Shown here: positions 36,065-39,647 of the stretch, piece by piece
Numbering within the stretch: position 1 is the stretch's first letter
How the letters are laid out: each line of letters opens with the position of its first letter
The notes under the pieces: model-generated
Seen by the model: the letters and a program-made list of their open reading frames with translations, nothing else
Databases searched by the model: none
Told to the model about the DNA's origin: nothing
Assembly: GCA_001970855.1 (NCBI GenBank)
Contig: LSSN01000345.1
Span: 1 to 39,647 of the forward strand
Direction: 5' to 3'
Length of the DNA stretch: 39,647 nucleotides
DNA from: Smittium culicis
Lineage: Eukaryota; Kickxellomycota; Harpellomycetes; Harpellales; Legeriomycetaceae
Program-made: the position numbers and the translations under genes

Positions 36065-36164
36065 TTAACCCTCCAAGTCCTGATTTTTTCAATTTCCAAA
36101 TGATAAAGTATGCATTTTAATTATCAAATGCATATTTTATGCACTCCAGGACTTGGAGGGTTAA
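36065..36164. mobile_element. piggyBac-type MITE (92 bp plus TTAA duplications)
   Basis: Perfect 18-bp inverted arms: TTAACCCTCCAAGTCCTG at 36065-36082 and CAGGACTTGGAGGGTTAA at 36147-36164. The outer TTAA at each end fits the TTAA target duplicated by piggyBac transposons, whose terminal repeats begin CCC; this leaves 14-bp inverted repeats around a 92-bp element with no coding capacity. The interior also holds an AT-rich foldback (ATGCATTT and AAATGCAT). Perfect arms in heavily mutated surroundings suggest a fairly recent insertion. The transposase source is not in this window. Confidence 0.75.
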
Positions 36165-37839
36165 TTTACATGGGCTTCATCAGCTAGATTAATATCTCGA
36201 AGCGATTGAAAAGTTGTAGATTTATCTCGATAATTTTTTGGTTAGCTTCAATAATAAGCATTGTGAATATTTGTAAGTACCTATTTTAGTTTTCATCCGG
36301 ACAATTTGTAGTAATTTTTTATACTTTTTTATTAAATTTATTCTGCGCATATGTTTGGCGAGAACTACTCTGTAGAAAATTTTTTTCGGTTCATTAACTC
36401 ATCAAAAAGTTATTGATAGCAAATCGTGTGACAATTAATGTATAAATTTCAAGATCCGAAATCGATGATAGCGAATTTTTTCACTGATTTAGTCTAGAGA
36501 GATGATAAAAAGTAAAATGCTGCATTAAAGATGCTCTATCGGGTATTTAAGAAAAGAATTTTAAGCTTTGGTATCGCTAATTCCATAATAAAATATTCCC
36601 TATTTGAGATCTGCTCTGAAATATAACCGTAATTATGATTAAGATGTGAATTCGAGAAAATAATAAAAGATAATGGATGCAATATATTTTGATTGAGGCC
36701 AAAATGGTACTTACGTCAATATTTAAAAAAATTCAATAATTTATATGTTCTGTCACAAAGTTGACTTCGATGCCGTTGAGAATGTTAAATATACAGACCA
36801 AACTCAAAACATCCTGTTGCGATAATTAATTCCATAAATTCCAGATCAGTACAGAAATCAAAGATAACTTAATTTAAACTCCTGAACATTTGTTGAATTG
36901 ATGAGTACCTGATTCTACGATATGATGATCAGCAACATCGATTGAGTAGAAATCGTGATATTTATCTATTTTAGAGTTTAGTGAGTAAATTAAAATTTAA
37001 TAGATAATAACAAAAGTTGGATTAAGTATTTTAGAGATGAATTGGCATAAATTTTATACAATTGTGTTCAATAAATTTAACTAAACTGGTAAATCGAAGT
37101 TTCAAATAGCTGATCATCTAAAGTTTTTTCTAATAGATTAAACTCATCATTTTGCTGTAAAATTTATGGATTTTGATTTTATATCAATCTAATAGCTATT
37201 TTATGACAATAATGTAGGAAGAAACTTCTAATTAGCCCGTTTCAGTCTATAGGTATTGCTCAAGTTAATGATTTGCGGCGATGTAAATGTTAACGGGCTT
37301 GGATACAGACAATCAGGTGTAGTATATAAATGCACAGGAAATCTGATTTATATATTTAAGATGCGCAAAAACTAAAAAAATTTCAAAAAACATTGAATTA
37401 GCATCTATTTTATGACCAAATTATATTGATAACATGTTTATCGCATCCTAATTCTCGGTATTTAATCTTGCGAAATTGAAGCATGTATTGCGATAAATTA
37501 TCTAAGTGGAAAACATAATTTAGTTAAGTTAATATATATCATCAAACGTATTTATATATTATCTCTAGAAACATATATAAATTGTTTGTTTTGTATTATT
37601 AAATTAACGTATAACTTGTCAAGTTATCGCAGAAACACTGATTTCTTACCACAGTATAGTGAAATCTATTTCTTCTAAAAATGTCAATATCATTTACAGA
37701 TGTTGCTTTCTACATTAAATAAAATTCTAAAGCTTGCAAAATCTGTTAGTGTAAATCAATTAACTAAACCCTGTGAGTTTTTTTTTGGAAAAATTAAATA
37801 ATGATATATTGTACATACAATTATCAGACTTACAAGATA
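36165..37839. other. AT-rich gene-free region
   Basis: No gene or repeat recognised; stops in all frames. The small minus-strand open frame 36092-35883 begins inside the MITE and has no motif, so it is not called. Confidence 0.5.
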
Positions 37840-39088
37840 TCAGGATGACAGATGGGAATACACAATCGAAGATAAAAAGTCATCAATGAACAACAAAACA
37901 TACATACGGAGTGCCTAGAAGAAATTATCATGAAATTGAAAAGTTGTCAAGATTGGAAGTTAGGGAAACATTGAGACATAAAGATAAGCTTTCGAATAGA
38001 AAACCGCTCACACGATCAATTAAGTATAAGGGGACCTAGTGGCTCTTAGATACGAAAAGGTGATTTCACTAGAAGCAAGAAAAAAAGGGAGATGAGTTCA
38101 TCGGTGATATGACATAATGAGAGAAGAATTTTGATGAAATCTTTGAGATCGAAGGATATACATGAACCGAGTATAGTATAGGCCGGATATTATGAGAGTA
38201 TGCTATGTATAGAAGCAGAAAAATGAGCAAAGCTCTAACAGATACAAATCAACAAATAATTCGCAGGTGAATATACACAGTACTCACGATTTAAGATGGT
38301 AAGATCTCGATATCTCAAAGATGTGATAATATGAGAATCGAGACGGCAGGGATGATAGAAGATTTAAATTATGAAGCTAAAATCGCGGGAATGCTGGGAA
38401 GCTGTAATAATTGAAAATATGAAGAGGGGTGGTCAGAAATTCAGTTAAAAAACAAAAAATTACATGAATGCTACAAAAGGCAATAGACAGACAGTCAGTT
38501 GAAATCAATAATTCAGGGAAATTGGATTATATCTAGCTGGAAAGGCAAACAGAAATGCTGAGTAGTTTACAGGAATGCTAAATTGTGGTAAATTTATCAA
38601 TAAAAAAGAAAGTATGAAATTCAAATTCCAAAAAGAATTGGAAAACTGATACTTATATAGGCAAGAATCAGAAAGGCTTGACACCTAAAAAAAAATTAAG
38701 AACAGGTATATTGTAAATAAGTATAGGAGAAATCTTAATAGATTGCCTTATAAATCTGAAAACGGATAGTTGGAAGAATACGAAAATAATAGCCAAGCAG
38801 CCTTGAAGGCATGATATTTGTCTGTACATTTTTCATCAGAATAAAGAGCAGTAACAGTAAGAATGAGAATTCGGGAAGTAGGAATTGGCTGAAGCTGTGA
38901 GATCTATACAAAATAAAGATAGCATGATATTAATAAGAAATATGACCAATAGTTCAAAAAACAATGTGAAAAGTAAAATAATAGGTATGATCAAATATAA
39001 TTAGTATTGGTTTTCAAGAAAATGAAAAGATAAATATTTAGGACTTCAAATAGTTGATCGGATTTCCAGACAGGAAAAAAAGTGCCAT
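37840..39088 (+). other. Purine-rich non-coding or decayed segment
   Basis: The + strand is noticeably richer in A and G than the sequence before it, with many GAAG, GAGA and AGAA words and few pyrimidine runs. A frame from about 37918 stays open for roughly 40 codons and reads KLSRLEVRETLRHKDKLS, but stops then follow and no family is recognisable. It may be a decayed transposon coding region or simple-sequence-derived DNA next to the arrays at the end of the window. Confidence 0.4.
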
Positions 39089-39122
39089 ACTCACTCACTC
39101 ACTCACTCACTCACTCACTCAC
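39089..39122 (+). repeat. ACTC microsatellite
   Basis: About 8.5 perfect tandem copies of the 4-bp unit ACTC. Confidence 0.95.
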
Positions 39123-39268
39123 ATATTATTGCTCGAGGGGGTTGAATACAAGTGTACACACAATTAGGGGGAAGATACGCATACAAACAAAAGTAGGAAA
39201 TTGGGATAAATAAACACAAATTTTGGTTGAGATTGAGCAAGTGAGCGAGAAAGGCGATTGATATAGAG
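39123..39268. other. Spacer between microsatellite and 8-bp array
   Basis: Short unique, G-richer sequence joining the ACTC microsatellite to the terminal array; no feature recognised. Confidence 0.5.
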
Positions 39269-39647
39269 AGTCAGATAGTCAGATAGTCAGATAGTCAGAT
39301 AGTCAGATAGTCAGATAGTCAGATAGTCAGATAGTCAGATAGTCAGATAGTCAGATAGTCAGATAGTCAGATAGTCAGATAGTCAGATAGTCAGATAGTC
39401 AGATAGTCAGATAGTCAGATAGTCAGATAGTCAGATAGTCAGATAGTCAGATAGTCAGATAGTCAGATAGTCAGATAGTCAGATAGTCAGATAGTCAGAT
39501 AGTCAGATAGTCAGATAGTCAGATAGTCAGATAGTCAGATAGTCAGATAGTCAGATAGTCAGATAGTCAGATAGTCAGATAGTCAGATAGTCAGATAGTC
39601 AGATAGTCAGATAGTCAGATAGTCAGATAGTCAGATAGTCAGATAGT
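39269..39647 (+). repeat. Perfect tandem array of the 8-bp unit AGTCAGAT
   Basis: About 47 uninterrupted, identical copies of AGTCAGAT run to the last base of the window, so the array is open-ended and its true length is unknown. The unit does not match the common fungal telomere repeat TTAGGG. Absence of any variant copy suggests ongoing slippage or, alternatively, assembly collapse or extension. Confidence 0.97.

Noticed and set aside
34823..36092. Small open frames of 65 and 69 codons (34823-35020 +, 36092-35883 -)
   Set aside because: No motif or coding-like composition; the second begins inside the MITE.
1..39647. CRISPR arrays, bacterial operons, tRNA or rRNA genes
   Set aside because: None seen: the only regular arrays are simple tandem repeats without spacers, and no stretch combines tRNA A and B boxes.

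Overview
The window is eukaryotic nuclear DNA. Its genes are broken by GT-AG introns, and large AT-rich gene-free stretches carry decayed transposons. The gene set (TCTP/Tma19, Asa1-type WD40 protein, Ted1/Cdc1/PGAP5-type phosphoesterase, Nup192), the short introns (about 90-240 nt) and the very AT-rich background fit a fungus. My best guess is an early-diverging lineage such as the AT-rich gut fungi (Harpellales/Kickxellomycotina). That placement is inference and weakly held.

Layout. 1-7300: AT-rich, no supportable gene; it holds one copy of an old diverged repeat and, at its right end, the promoter region of the next gene. 7398-12400: a compact gene island with TCTP (+, intronless), ASA1 (+, six exons rebuilt here) and, convergent to them, a membrane-anchored metallophosphoesterase (-, five exons including a 24-nt microexon). 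12616-13254: an assembly gap of 575 N bounded by long G runs. 13255-15621: no gene. 15622-22950: the very large nucleoporin NUP192 (-, two exons, 2365 aa). 22951-24595: NUP192 upstream region with paired palindromes and the second copy of the old repeat. 24595-29945: a decayed LINE retrotransposon (-) with gag-like ORF1, APE endonuclease, reverse transcriptase and C-terminal zinc-finger remnants. 29946-37840: AT-rich and gene-poor, with a tiny piggyBac-type MITE at 36065-36164. 37840-39647: purine-rich sequence, then an ACTC microsatellite and a perfect 8-bp tandem array running off the end.

The four genes are housekeeping genes acting in different places (translation/stress, PIKK and chromatin assembly factors, GPI-anchor handling in the ER, nuclear pore inner ring). 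They do not form a pathway. I see no convincing new multi-gene system. The more unusual items are the microexon, the telobox and paired CCAAT boxes before TCTP, the MITE, the transition-type decay of the LINE at catalytic residues, the dispersed repeat pair and the terminal array. Two multi-exon models close in frame (1308 and 1335 nt) with family motifs reading across every junction, which supports them strongly without transcripts.
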